Source of the DNA: Neptunicoccus cionae
GTDB taxonomy: Bacteria; Pseudomonadota; Alphaproteobacteria; Rhodobacterales; Rhodobacteraceae
DNA length: 64,000 nt
Direction: 5' to 3'
NCBI RefSeq assembly: GCF_002860325.1
Contig: NZ_PKOJ01000005.1
Span: forward strand, 1-64,000
The position numbers and the translations under genes were made by a program. Of the stretch, positions 26,221-34,080 are shown in pieces. A model generated the notes under the pieces. It was not told where the DNA came from, searched no databases, and saw nothing but the letters and a program-made list of their open reading frames with translations. Positions within the stretch are counted from its first letter, which is position 1. Each line of letters starts with the position of its first letter.

Positions 26221-27228
26221 ATGATGAATTTCACGTTTTTGAAGGTCGCTGCTGCGGCAGGTTTAATGGCAGTCTTAGGCACAAGCGCCGCTGCACAACA
26301 GGTTCTGCGGTTCAGCCACACGGACAATCCGGGGGGATCACGTCAGGCCGCTGCTGAAGTCTTCGCCGAAAAAGTCGGCGAGTATACCGAGGGCCGCTAC
26401 GAAGTGCGCATTTTTCCGGCAGGGCAGCTTGCCAACGATCCGAAAGCGATCGAACAATTGATCCTTGGCGGCGTCGATTTCACCGTTTCCGCAACCGGTT
26501 CTTACGCCACTCACCTTGCTTCGCTGAACCTGACCGCCATGCCATTCTTGGTCGACAGCTACGAACAGGGGTGGGAATTGTACGACAATTCCGACTGGTT
26601 GCAGGGTGAATTTGACAAACTCCCGGAAGTCGGGTTTCGGGTTCTTGCCACATGGGAAGCTGGCTTCAGATCTTTCACAACGAACAAACCGTTGAATTCC
26701 CCTGCCGATGCGCAAAGCATGAAAATGCGCGTCTATCCCAACGACATGATCCGCTGGAGCATGGAGGCCATCGGTTTCCAGACCGTCGTTATGCCGATAA
26801 CAGATGTCTATCTTGCAATCCAGCAAGGCACCGTCAACGGTCAGGAAAACCCGATCGACACAATCAAATCCCTGCGGTTTTATGAAGTCGCGCCCAACAT
26901 TACACTGACCCGCCACGTTTATAGCCCGTTGCCGTTAACCGTGTCCGAGGCAACGTGGAAGAAGTTCTCACCCGAAGATCAGGCGGCTGTAACACGCGCC
27001 GCGACAGAAGCCGCTGCTTTCAGCCGTGATCTGGTGAAAAACTCGGTGGATTCACAGATCAGTGAAATGAAAGCAGCAGGCGCAACGGTCACTGTTCCCG
27101 AAATCGGTCCTTTCCGCGAAGCAGTTGCTTCTGTCTATGATGAAGCCCGCGCGGTTTACGGTGCAGAAGCCGTCGATGGTTTGCTGGCTGATGCTGATGC
27201 AATCCGCAAGGCGATGCCAAGCAACTGA
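26221..27228 (+). CDS. TRAP transporter periplasmic substrate-binding protein (DctP family)
   Basis: This 335-residue protein has GGGAGG just before its start. A Sec signal peptide ends near 'GTSAAAQQ'. The mature protein begins 'VLRFSHTDNPGGSRQAAAEV'. The conserved ligand-binding region is 'ADAQSMKMRVYPNDMIRWSM' with the family Arg, followed by 'VMPITDVYLAIQQGTVNGQE', which is strongly typical of DctP proteins. It is the first gene of a TRAP operon with separate DctQ and DctM genes. The ligand is probably an acidic sugar or hydroxy acid, judged from the dehydrogenase and lactonase-like genes downstream. Confidence 0.9.
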   Translation: MMNFTFLKVAAAAGLMAVLGTSAAAQQVLRFSHTDNPGGSRQAAAEVFAEKVGEYTEGRYEVRIFPAGQLANDPKAIEQLILGGVDFTVSATGSYATHLASLNLTAMPFLVDSYEQGWELYDNSDWLQGEFDKLPEVGFRVLATWEAGFRSFTTNKPLNSPADAQSMKMRVYPNDMIRWSMEAIGFQTVVMPITDVYLAIQQGTVNGQENPIDTIKSLRFYEVAPNITLTRHVYSPLPLTVSEATWKKFSPEDQAAVTRAATEAAAFSRDLVKNSVDSQISEMKAAGATVTVPEIGPFREAVASVYDEARAVYGAEAVDGLLADADAIRKAMPSN

Positions 27229-27252
27229 TCACCAAAATGGGGTAACCCACAC

Positions 27253-27282
27253 GTCGGAGCCCCAAGAACAGGGGCTTCCGAC
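27253..27282 (+). promoter_or_regulatory. Intercistronic hairpin after dctP
   Basis: GTCGGAGCCCC pairs with GGGGCTTCCGAC (one bulged base) around a 7-base loop, 24 bases after the binding-protein stop and before dctQ. No T-run follows. Like the hairpin at 18.9 kb it probably protects the dctP message or attenuates read-through. Confidence 0.55.
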
Positions 27283-27308
27283 ACACTTTGACTTTCGGAA
27301 CTTGTCGC

Positions 27309-27836
27309 ATGGATTACAGACCACTTTACCCAAGACCTTTGAAATTGCTAAGCGCGGCCATTGACGTGTGCCTGGTGTGTGGCGGGCTCTTCATCGTTGG
27401 ATTGGTTTTTACCAACGCATTCTTACGTGGCGCCGTAGGGTTTGATCTTGCCTGGTCGCTTGAAGTGACCGCATTCTTGCTGTTGTGGAGCACGTTTTTA
27501 GGGGCAGCCGCCGCAATGGCACGCGGGGCCCATATGCGCGTCACTGAAATTTCGGCCTATCTGGTTCCCCAAGCCGGGCAGCGCATATTGGCTCTTGTCA
27601 TTGATTTGATTGTTTTGCTCATTCTGGCATCTCTGATCTGGTACGGCACATCAATTGCCAACCACAGTTGGGCGCAACAAACCACTGTCTTGTATTGGCC
27701 TGTCGGGCTGCTTTACGCGTCTATGCCGGTCGGCATGATCTGCGCGCTCATTTTTCATCTTTTCAACATGATCCACGACTGGACCCATCCGGGTGACATG
27801 CTCAAGGATGACCCCGAAGCAGGCGCAATCCTATGA
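27309..27836 (+). CDS. TRAP transporter small membrane subunit (DctQ family)
   Basis: This protein of about 175 residues has four hydrophobic segments. The start 'MDYRPLYPRPLKLLSAAIDV' is chosen at the second in-frame start, because the earlier one lies in the intergenic segment. The ribosome site is weak in both cases. The conserved DctQ block 'SLEVTAFLLLWSTFLGAAAA' follows helix one. It overlaps dctM by ATGA and forms the small integral subunit. Confidence 0.85.
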   Translation: MDYRPLYPRPLKLLSAAIDVCLVCGGLFIVGLVFTNAFLRGAVGFDLAWSLEVTAFLLLWSTFLGAAAAMARGAHMRVTEISAYLVPQAGQRILALVIDLIVLLILASLIWYGTSIANHSWAQQTTVLYWPVGLLYASMPVGMICALIFHLFNMIHDWTHPGDMLKDDPEAGAIL

Positions 27837-29119
27837 TTTTGATTTTTATCGTTGCGGTATTTCTCATTACGATCTTCATGGGTATCCCGCTTGTCTGGGC
27901 CATTCTGGTCACAGCTATTCTGCCAATCTTTGTGTTTGATTTGTCCGGATATCCGCTTCAGGCGGTCTATCTGAACTTCATCGGCGGGGTCGAACCCAAC
28001 CACTTTCTTGCGATCCCGTTATTCATCGTCGCGGGTGAGCTTATGTCGCGGGGCGGTGTCGGCTTGCGCATCATCGGTTTTGCGCGCGCAGCCTTTGGGT
28101 TCATGCCTGGCGGTCTTGGTATGGTTGTTGTCGGTGCATCAATGATCTTTGGTGGTATTTCTGGATCTGCAATTGCTGATTCCGCAGCTATCGGGTCTGT
28201 CATGATCAAAAACATGGCGAAAGAGGGCTATCATCGTCCCTTTGCTGCGGGCCTTGTTGCCGCAGCAGGCACGATCGGCATCATCATTCCGCCTTCAATC
28301 CCGATGCTGATCTATGGCTTTGTTGGCAATGTGTCTGTCGCGGATTTGTTCCTGGCAGGTATGGTGCCGGGGCTGATCTTTGGATTGTTCTTCATGGTCG
28401 TTTGCTACCGCGTTGGTAAATCCACCGGCTGCGATCCGGGGGGACGTACCACCAGCAAAGGTGAACTTTGGCGATCATTTCTTGGCACATTCCCTGCGCT
28501 GATGATGCCTGTGCTGATCCTTGGCGGAATCTTTACAGGCTGGGTTACCCCAACCGAAGCCGCTGCCCTTGCTGTCGTTTACGGGCTGGTTGTCACCATA
28601 TTTGTCTATCGTGATTTCAAGATCCGCGAATTGCCTTCATTGATGATCGACGCCTTCGTCACCTCTGCGGTGGTGATGGTCGTGATCGGCGCAACCAGCG
28701 TTTTGGGTTGGATGATTACGCTTGAACAACTTCCACAGCTTTTGGTGGCCTTCGTTCAAGACCTATCAGGCAGCCCATGGGTGTTCTTGTTGCTAGTCAA
28801 CATCGTCATGCTGATACTTGGCCTTGTGCTAGACCCCGTGCCGGCGATTTTGCTGACGGCACCGTTGTTCCTGCCGATGGCGCAATCCTTTGGCGTTGAT
28901 CCGGTGCATCTGGGTGTCATTATGACCTGTAATGTCGCGGTGGGCCTGTTTACGCCCCCGGTTGGTGCCACGCTATATGTTGCCGCGCGCATATCTGGTG
29001 ACGGCGTTCTGTCTATCGCGCGGGCGATGGCACCCCTTTATATTGCAGCAATCACGGCCCTAATGCTGGTGACCTACATCCCTGCAATTTCGATGACGAT
29101 GGTTCTCCTGTTTCGATAA
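27833..29119 (+). CDS. TRAP transporter large membrane subunit (DctM family)
   Basis: This 428-residue protein has about twelve membrane segments and DctM landmarks 'NHFLAIPLFIVAGELMSRGG', 'GGISGSAIADSAAIGSVMIK', 'AAAGTIGIIIPPSIPMLIYG', 'TPTEAAALAVVYGLVV' and 'GLFTPPVGATLYVAARISG'. It is coupled to dctQ. It is the ion-driven transport channel of the second TRAP system. Confidence 0.92.
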   Translation: MILIFIVAVFLITIFMGIPLVWAILVTAILPIFVFDLSGYPLQAVYLNFIGGVEPNHFLAIPLFIVAGELMSRGGVGLRIIGFARAAFGFMPGGLGMVVVGASMIFGGISGSAIADSAAIGSVMIKNMAKEGYHRPFAAGLVAAAGTIGIIIPPSIPMLIYGFVGNVSVADLFLAGMVPGLIFGLFFMVVCYRVGKSTGCDPGGRTTSKGELWRSFLGTFPALMMPVLILGGIFTGWVTPTEAAALAVVYGLVVTIFVYRDFKIRELPSLMIDAFVTSAVVMVVIGATSVLGWMITLEQLPQLLVAFVQDLSGSPWVFLLLVNIVMLILGLVLDPVPAILLTAPLFLPMAQSFGVDPVHLGVIMTCNVAVGLFTPPVGATLYVAARISGDGVLSIARAMAPLYIAAITALMLVTYIPAISMTMVLLFR

Positions 29120-29130
29120 GATCCACAACA

Positions 29131-29165
29131 GCGCCAACGCATTGTTCTTCGGAACGGGTTGGCGC
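29131..29165 (+). promoter_or_regulatory. Strong hairpin between dctM and the MBL gene
   Basis: GCGCCAAC and GTTGGCGC form an 8-bp outer stem, with an inner GTTC-TTCG-GAAC stem capped by a stable UUCG tetraloop. AAAATCC follows rather than a T-run. It may be a processing or stabilising element, or a weak terminator separating transport from catabolic genes. Confidence 0.5.
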
Positions 29166-29209
29166 AAAATCCAATCTGCGTAACGCAACTGATCTGGAAA
29201 GACGCAACA

Positions 29210-30007
29210 ATGACCGACTGGGAAGTACACGCCGTCAAATACGCCGACCGGAATACGCGCACACGGCGCGACAGTTTTATCTTTGACGACGCCCATGACA
29301 CACCTCATCCGATGGATTATTTCATGTGGGTGCTGCGGCGCGGTTCCGAAACGATCCTTGTGGACACCGGCTACGACAGCGCAGAAGCAGCCATACGCGC
29401 GCGCCCCATTCGCCAGGACCCGGCTGTCTCGCTCAGGCCTTTGGGTTTGCGACCCGAAGACATCACCACCGTAATTGTGACCCATCTTCACTATGATCAC
29501 GCAGGCGGGCTTCATCTGTTCCCAAACGCAAAATTGCATATGCAGGCCGCGGAAATGGCCTTTGCGACCGGCCCTTGCATGTGCCACGACACACTGCGCA
29601 TGCCATTTTCGGCAAGCCACATTTGCGAAGCCGTCAAACGGCTTTATTCGGGACAAGTCATATTTCATGACGGTGAAGGCGAAATTGCGGATGGTGTGAC
29701 AGTGCATTGCGTCGGCGGGCACAGTCGCGGCTTACAGGTCGTGCGGGTGCGCACTGCGCAGGGCTGGATGGTTCTGGCCTCTGATGCAGCGCATTATTAC
29801 GAAAACATGTTGGCGCGCAAACCGTTCCCCATCGTCGTGGATCTGCCTGAAATGCTGGCGGGTTACGACACGCTTTTGCGTCTTGCATCGCGTCAGGAGC
29901 TGATCATTCCGGGGCACGATCCTCATGTGACCCGCATCTTTCCCCAAGGCGTCGCAGATCACATTTGGCGGCTTGATCCTGGTCCGGCTGGACCGATCAA
30001 ACAGTAA
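29210..30007 (+). CDS. Metallo-beta-lactamase-fold hydrolase, AHL-lactonase-like
   Basis: This 265-residue protein has the zinc motif HxHxDH in 'VIVTHLHYDHAGGLHLFPNA', a further His in 'VHCVGGHSRGLQVVRV', the bridging Asp in 'VLASDAAHYYENML' and the last His in 'IIPGHDPHVT', so both zinc sites look complete. I use the ATG at 29210 (GGAAAG upstream) instead of an earlier in-frame start. The family includes N-acyl homoserine lactonases and other lactonases. Within a TRAP/dehydrogenase operon a sugar-acid lactonase is equally plausible. The protein is cytoplasmic, with no signal peptide. Confidence 0.82.
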   Translation: MTDWEVHAVKYADRNTRTRRDSFIFDDAHDTPHPMDYFMWVLRRGSETILVDTGYDSAEAAIRARPIRQDPAVSLRPLGLRPEDITTVIVTHLHYDHAGGLHLFPNAKLHMQAAEMAFATGPCMCHDTLRMPFSASHICEAVKRLYSGQVIFHDGEGEIADGVTVHCVGGHSRGLQVVRVRTAQGWMVLASDAAHYYENMLARKPFPIVVDLPEMLAGYDTLLRLASRQELIIPGHDPHVTRIFPQGVADHIWRLDPGPAGPIKQ

Positions 30008-30067
30008 GTTCGACGCAAGGTATCACGGCCCCGCCACAAGGTGCTGGGCCATAAAATGGAGCAGAAT

Positions 30068-31186
30068 ATGGAAAATCGACAAACAGTTGCATTGATCAAA
30101 GGTGACGGCATTGGCGTTGATGTGTCCAATGCAACCGTCAGGATTGTGAATGCTGCATTGGAAAAAGCAAGCGCGCCGCAATTGACGTTCGAAGAAATCA
30201 AAGCGGGCGCCACCTGTTTTGCTGAAACCGGCCGTGACATTGCCCCCGATGGCGAAGAGCGTGCGGGCGCGGCAGACGCGATATTCCTTGGCGCCATCGG
30301 CCTGCCGTCGATCCGCCATGAAGACGGCACTGAAATCAGCCCTCACTTACGGCTGCGCGACCGGTTCGGGTTGTATGCGGGGGTTCGCCCGGTAAAAGCC
30401 TATCCAAATGCACCCCAGCGCCTTGCCGATCCACGGGCCGCCAACATCGACATGGTTATTCTGCGTGAATCCACCGAAGGCCTGTTCTACTCTGCTGCGG
30501 CCCACGGGCGTAGCCAAATCATCGGTGACAGTGAAGTGCGCGATACCCTGCGGATCACGCGGACGACCACGGAAAAGCTGCACCGTTTTGCATTCCGGCT
30601 GGCGCAAAAACGCAAAGCCAAGGGCGCGCCCGGTTGTGTCACTTGCGTGGATAAGGCCAATGTCTTCGCCTCTATGGCGTTCTTTCGAAAAATTTTCGAT
30701 GAAATCGCGCCCGAATTTCCGGATATCGACCGTGCTTATGCCTATGTCGATGCGCAGGCTTTGAACCTGATCCGTGCCCCGTGGGAAGCCGATGTTTTGG
30801 TTATGGAAAATATGTTTGGCGATATTCTGTCGGATCTGGCAGGTGGTCTGGTCGGCGGTATGGGCATGGCAGCTTGTGCGGAAATCGGCGACAACCATGG
30901 CCTGTTTCAACCTGCCCACGGTTCCGCCCCTGATATTATGGGCCAGGATAAAGCGAACCCGCTTGCCGCGATCTTGTCGGGGGCGTTGATGCTCGATTAC
31001 CTGGCGGAAAAATCGAATGTTGAAAGCTTTGCCAAGGCGGGACAATGGATAGAACATGCGGTTGATGCAGGCTTCGAAGCCAATTCACTGCGTCCGATGG
31101 AATTTGGCGGAGACATGGGAACCGATGCTGTAACAGCCCAAATTCTGTCTCTTATTGCGGCAGATGCTGCGCCAAAATCTGCCTGA
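30068..31186 (+). CDS. Isocitrate/isopropylmalate/tartrate dehydrogenase-family enzyme
   Basis: This 372-residue NAD(P)- and metal-dependent beta-decarboxylating dehydrogenase has 'VALIKGDGIGVDV' at the start, 'VILRESTEGLFYSAAAHGR' in the substrate loop, the metal/substrate Lys and Asp in 'VTCVDKANVFASMAFFRKIF', and 'ENMFGDILSDLAGGLVGGMG'. The start is placed at 30068, with GGAG 7 bases upstream. The substrate loop is not that of leucine-pathway IPMDH (usually RELTGG). Together with the uptake genes this suggests a hydroxy acid such as tartrate or a malate derivative. The exact substrate is open. Confidence 0.82.
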   Translation: MENRQTVALIKGDGIGVDVSNATVRIVNAALEKASAPQLTFEEIKAGATCFAETGRDIAPDGEERAGAADAIFLGAIGLPSIRHEDGTEISPHLRLRDRFGLYAGVRPVKAYPNAPQRLADPRAANIDMVILRESTEGLFYSAAAHGRSQIIGDSEVRDTLRITRTTTEKLHRFAFRLAQKRKAKGAPGCVTCVDKANVFASMAFFRKIFDEIAPEFPDIDRAYAYVDAQALNLIRAPWEADVLVMENMFGDILSDLAGGLVGGMGMAACAEIGDNHGLFQPAHGSAPDIMGQDKANPLAAILSGALMLDYLAEKSNVESFAKAGQWIEHAVDAGFEANSLRPMEFGGDMGTDAVTAQILSLIAADAAPKSA

Positions 31187-31451
31187 TTTGAAAGAAAATC
31201 ACCACACACCTATTATTGCGGGTGCCATCGCAGATGATTTCACCGGAGCTAGCGTTCTTCCAATACGTGGGTCAAACGGCATCATGCCGGTACACCGCGA
31301 TGACGCAATGGTAACGACACGTACAGGTAGGCACAGGAGCAATCCAGACCCTGCCAAAGCTTCAAAACTTGAACTGGACCCCAGTCACCGAAACAAGCGG
31401 GCGAAATCCACCACCGTTGTCCATCCGAAACATAAAGGATCTAACCCATGA
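31164..31451 (+). pseudogene. Remnant of a four-carbon acid sugar kinase (OtnK/DUF1537 family), N-terminal scrap
   Basis: Just after the dehydrogenase the plus strand encodes 'IIAGAIADDFTGASVLPIRG' and 'SNGIMPV'. This matches the conserved N-terminus of DUF1537 kinases (xIGxIADDFTGAxDLAxxL, then RGGMxxV), which in the family forms part of the ATP/substrate region. The intervening residues are shortened and the match ends after about 30 residues. The remaining 50 codons have no family similarity I can see and stop at 31451, overlapping the next ATG. The full-length family is about 420 residues, so over 90 percent is missing. Such kinases usually sit beside dehydrogenases like the one upstream. 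Confidence 0.65.
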
Positions 31452-31756
31452 TCGCCGTGTGCGTCACATTCACTATCGCTGCCGATAAAATGGCTGACTT
31501 CATACCCCTGATGCACCGCCAAGCTGCCCAGTCGCTGGCCAAAGAAGACGGCTGCAAACAGTTTGACGTCTGCGTACAGGGCGAGCCTTCGAACACCGTC
31601 TTTTTGTACGAGCTTTATACAAGCCGCGCGGCCTTTGATCAGCACCTCCAAAGTGATCATTTCAAGGCGTTCGATGTGGAGGCAGCCCCCCTTGTTACAG
31701 CCAAGAAAGTAGACATTTTCGGGCAGGTCTTTACGGATGGCCAAGCAGGTAAATGA
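31448..31756 (+). CDS. Antibiotic biosynthesis monooxygenase (ABM/YgiN-like) domain protein
   Basis: This 102-residue single-domain protein has a ferredoxin-like ABM fold pattern: 'VTFTIAADKMADFIPLMHRQ', 'DGCKQFDVCVQGEPSNTVFL', 'YELYTSRAAFDQHLQSDHFK'. Small ABM proteins act as cofactor-free quinol monooxygenases or as isomerase-like partners in catabolic operons. Its start overlaps the stop of the degraded kinase frame (ATGA), so the overlap may once have coupled the two. The substrate is unknown. Confidence 0.82.
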   Translation: MIAVCVTFTIAADKMADFIPLMHRQAAQSLAKEDGCKQFDVCVQGEPSNTVFLYELYTSRAAFDQHLQSDHFKAFDVEAAPLVTAKKVDIFGQVFTDGQAGK

Positions 31757-31831
31757 CCTGTCAGGCGTCATCACATTTGACCTCCTCCCAGCACCATCTT
31801 TATAGTCCAGATCAAATTAAGGAGTGTCACC

Positions 31832-32503
31832 ATGCCTCGAACCGACAAATCATCGCGGGTCAGTGACGCTTATATGCGTTTGAAAGATGAAATCAGGACA
31901 AACCGGATGCCACCGGGGTTTCAGGCGCCGGAACCCGAAATCGCCCTGCGTTTGGGAATGAGCAGAACACCCGTCCGCGAAGCACTGATCCGCCTGGAAG
32001 CCGAAGGGCTGGTCGAACTCATCCCACGACGCGGCGCACGGGTTAAACCGATCAATGCAGATGACATGCGTGAAATTTATGAAATTCTGACATCTTTAGA
32101 ACCAGATGCTGCGGCAGCAATGGCGCTGCGCAATCCAAGCGCTGCCGAGCTCGCCCCACTGGAACAGGCAACTACAGATATGGAAATGGCGCTGGTTGAA
32201 AAGAACCTTGATGCTTGGGCCGAAGCTGATGACCGCTTTCATCTGACCTTGCTGGAAATGCAGGGTAACCGTCGGCTAAAGGGATTTGTTGAATCGCTTT
32301 ACGATCAGGTGCATCGCGCCCGTGTCGTGACCTTGCGGATGCGCAACCTTCCGACGAAATCCACCGCAGAACATCGCGATATCCTAGAACATCTGCGTCG
32401 CGGTGACGCCGTCGCCACGCGCGAAGCATTTCGCCACCACCGTCAGCGCGCCGCGAAAGAGCTTTTGGACATTCTCGAAAAATACAAACTGGGGCAACTG
32501 TAA
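31832..32503 (+). CDS. GntR-family (FadR/FCD) transcriptional regulator
   Basis: This 223-residue protein has AAGGAG before its ATG. The winged helix is 'AYMRLKDEIRTNRMPPGFQA' and 'LGMSRTPVREALIRLEAEGL' (about 12-75). The FCD domain is 'LDAWAEADDRFHLTLLEMQG' and 'STAEHRDILEHLRRGDAVAT', with metal-binding Asp/His positions kept. It closes the second TRAP cluster and is the natural candidate to bind the palindrome upstream of its dctP gene. The effector is unknown. Confidence 0.88.
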   Translation: MPRTDKSSRVSDAYMRLKDEIRTNRMPPGFQAPEPEIALRLGMSRTPVREALIRLEAEGLVELIPRRGARVKPINADDMREIYEILTSLEPDAAAAMALRNPSAAELAPLEQATTDMEMALVEKNLDAWAEADDRFHLTLLEMQGNRRLKGFVESLYDQVHRARVVTLRMRNLPTKSTAEHRDILEHLRRGDAVATREAFRHHRQRAAKELLDILEKYKLGQL

Positions 32504-32923
32504 GGGACGGTTTGATTAACTTATACCTACTGATGAAGTCTGTATCCGGATGACCACTGCGGGAAACCGATGACGTTTGAATGTCTGTCTTATGCCGGTT
32601 AATGCAAAAGTTCCCTATTGAGCATCCCCACCAGCATTACCCGTTCTAAATCACCGGCTCGCCGTGGACTTGCGCAATCGGGTATTGCGCAAGTCTTGCA
32701 CGGGGAGCGTAGTTCTCAGAAGAACTGACGCTATAACCGCCCCCCCCCGACTGCATCTTTTGCCAAGGCGGGGTTGGGATTGGACACGGCCTTTCCACTC
32801 GCTTCGGCCTACTGGCACCGCGCGGAGTGACGGGATGCTGATTGTGGGTGGGTGTTAGGCGGAACTGGACCCAAACGAATTCTTGCAGGTTACAGGGAGG
32901 TGATTTAACTCTAATGGCCATTC
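32504..32923 (+). other. Intergenic region with two hairpins and a small upstream reading frame
   Basis: No convincing long gene is seen in these 420 bases. A perfect 12-bp inverted repeat GACTTGCGCAAT / ATTGCGCAAGTC (32667-32695, 5-base loop) is followed 10 bases later by a second stem AGCGTAGTTCT / AGAACTGACGCT (32706-32732, one bulge). A run of ten C lies at about 32739-32748. Near the end, GGGAGGTGA (32896-32904) precedes an ATG at 32914 that opens a 28-codon frame ending at 33000, overlapping the next gene in another frame. Confidence 0.5.
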
Positions 32924-33982
32924 ATGAAAGGTTTTTCGCCAATGCCGCTAGGTCGCTCCGATCTTATAGAGTTGGCCGTTATCGTAACTCCCAGCTTTAA
33001 CGCTTTCGCTACCTTGGGATTCATCGACCCTTTCCGCGCGGCAAACTACCTTGAGGGACGGCAGTTGTTCCGGTGGCGGTTCTATTCGCAATCAGGTGGG
33101 ATATGTGTGCCAAGCAACGGAATTGGCATGGACTGTGAACCCCTGCCGGCAAGTGCTGGCCAAACGCCGGACATTGCGTTGATTTCGTCAAGCTGGACCC
33201 CTGAACGCCATGGCAGCAAAAAGCTTCAGTTTGCATTGCAAAACTGGGCGCGAGCGGGTGCGACAATTGCCGGATTAGACACGGGCGCATTTATCATGGC
33301 GCAATCGGGATTGCTGAAAAACCGGCGGGCGACCGTACATTACGAGCATATCGACGCTTTCAAGGAGAGCTATCCGGACACAGAGGTTGTTGAGGATCTG
33401 TTCGCTTTTGACGGGCGGTTTGCATCCTGCTGTGGTGGTACGGCGTCTGTCGATTTTGCATTGCACATCCTGCAGGGTATCTGCGGTCCCGCGCTGGCGA
33501 ACGCTGCATCACGGTATATCTTCCACCCTGAATTGCGAGAACATGGCACATGGCAGCAGCCTGCCGGGGCTGAACCGCTGGGGGCGACGGTTCCGTCTGT
33601 CGTCAAGCAGGTCATACGGATCATGGAAGAAAACCTTGAAGATCCGGTTAAAATTCCGGAAATCTGCAGCCGGCTTGGCTGTTCGCACAGGCATGTGGAC
33701 CGGTTGTTTGCGCAGTATATAAAGAAATCACCGTCGCTTTATTATCGGGACATCCGGTTGGATCGCGCACGCGGGCTTGTCACCCAAACCGAACTGTCCA
33801 TGTCCGAAATCTCGGTCGCATCCGGATTTTCCAGTCAGGTGCACTTCAGCCGTTCCTATAAAGACCGCTTCGGATTGCCACCGGCAAAAGATCGCGTGGA
33901 AGGACGTGTTCCCTTCGAATTCCGCGCCTGGCCCATGTACGGCGAGACAAGTAGAAACAGGAATGATGGCCAAAAAAGTTAA
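32924..33982 (+). CDS. GlxA-family transcriptional regulator (DJ-1/PfpI domain plus AraC HTH)
   Basis: This 352-residue protein has an amidotransferase-like sensing domain (about 15-190: 'ELAVIVTPSFNAFATLGFID', 'ARAGATIAGLDTGAFIMAQS') and two AraC helix-turn-helix motifs (about 230-325: 'PVKIPEICSRLGCSHRHVDR', 'MSEISVASGFSSQVHFSRSY'). Relatives control use of carnitine, glycine betaine and other quaternary amines. It lies directly upstream of a Rieske oxygenase of a type that acts on such compounds, which supports that role. Its start is uncertain. The best ribosome site suits an ATG in another frame 10 bases earlier, and an in-frame ATG at 32942 is also possible. Confidence 0.85.
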   Translation: MKGFSPMPLGRSDLIELAVIVTPSFNAFATLGFIDPFRAANYLEGRQLFRWRFYSQSGGICVPSNGIGMDCEPLPASAGQTPDIALISSSWTPERHGSKKLQFALQNWARAGATIAGLDTGAFIMAQSGLLKNRRATVHYEHIDAFKESYPDTEVVEDLFAFDGRFASCCGGTASVDFALHILQGICGPALANAASRYIFHPELREHGTWQQPAGAEPLGATVPSVVKQVIRIMEENLEDPVKIPEICSRLGCSHRHVDRLFAQYIKKSPSLYYRDIRLDRARGLVTQTELSMSEISVASGFSSQVHFSRSYKDRFGLPPAKDRVEGRVPFEFRAWPMYGETSRNRNDGQKS

Positions 33983-34080
33983 TTCGCTGGCGATCTGTGG
34001 CCATTCAGGTTCAAAACTTCGTGCAATATAATTTTGTTCCATCGTTAGCGATCGAAACGCATCCAGCCGAGGGTAAACAC

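Noticed and set aside
30023-31057. Long minus-strand open frames opposite the isocitrate/tartrate-type dehydrogenase
   Set aside because: They are antisense shadows of a clear enzyme gene with no domain match; similar shadows occur throughout this GC-rich DNA.
32854-32860. GTTAGGC resembling an integron attC core
   Set aside because: No paired complementary core at a proper distance, no integrase, no cassette array.
32646-32921. 91-codon minus-strand frame in the gap before the GlxA-type gene
   Set aside because: Low-complexity Pro/Arg/Ser composition, no ribosome site, and it spans two hairpins and a C-run; no family similarity seen.
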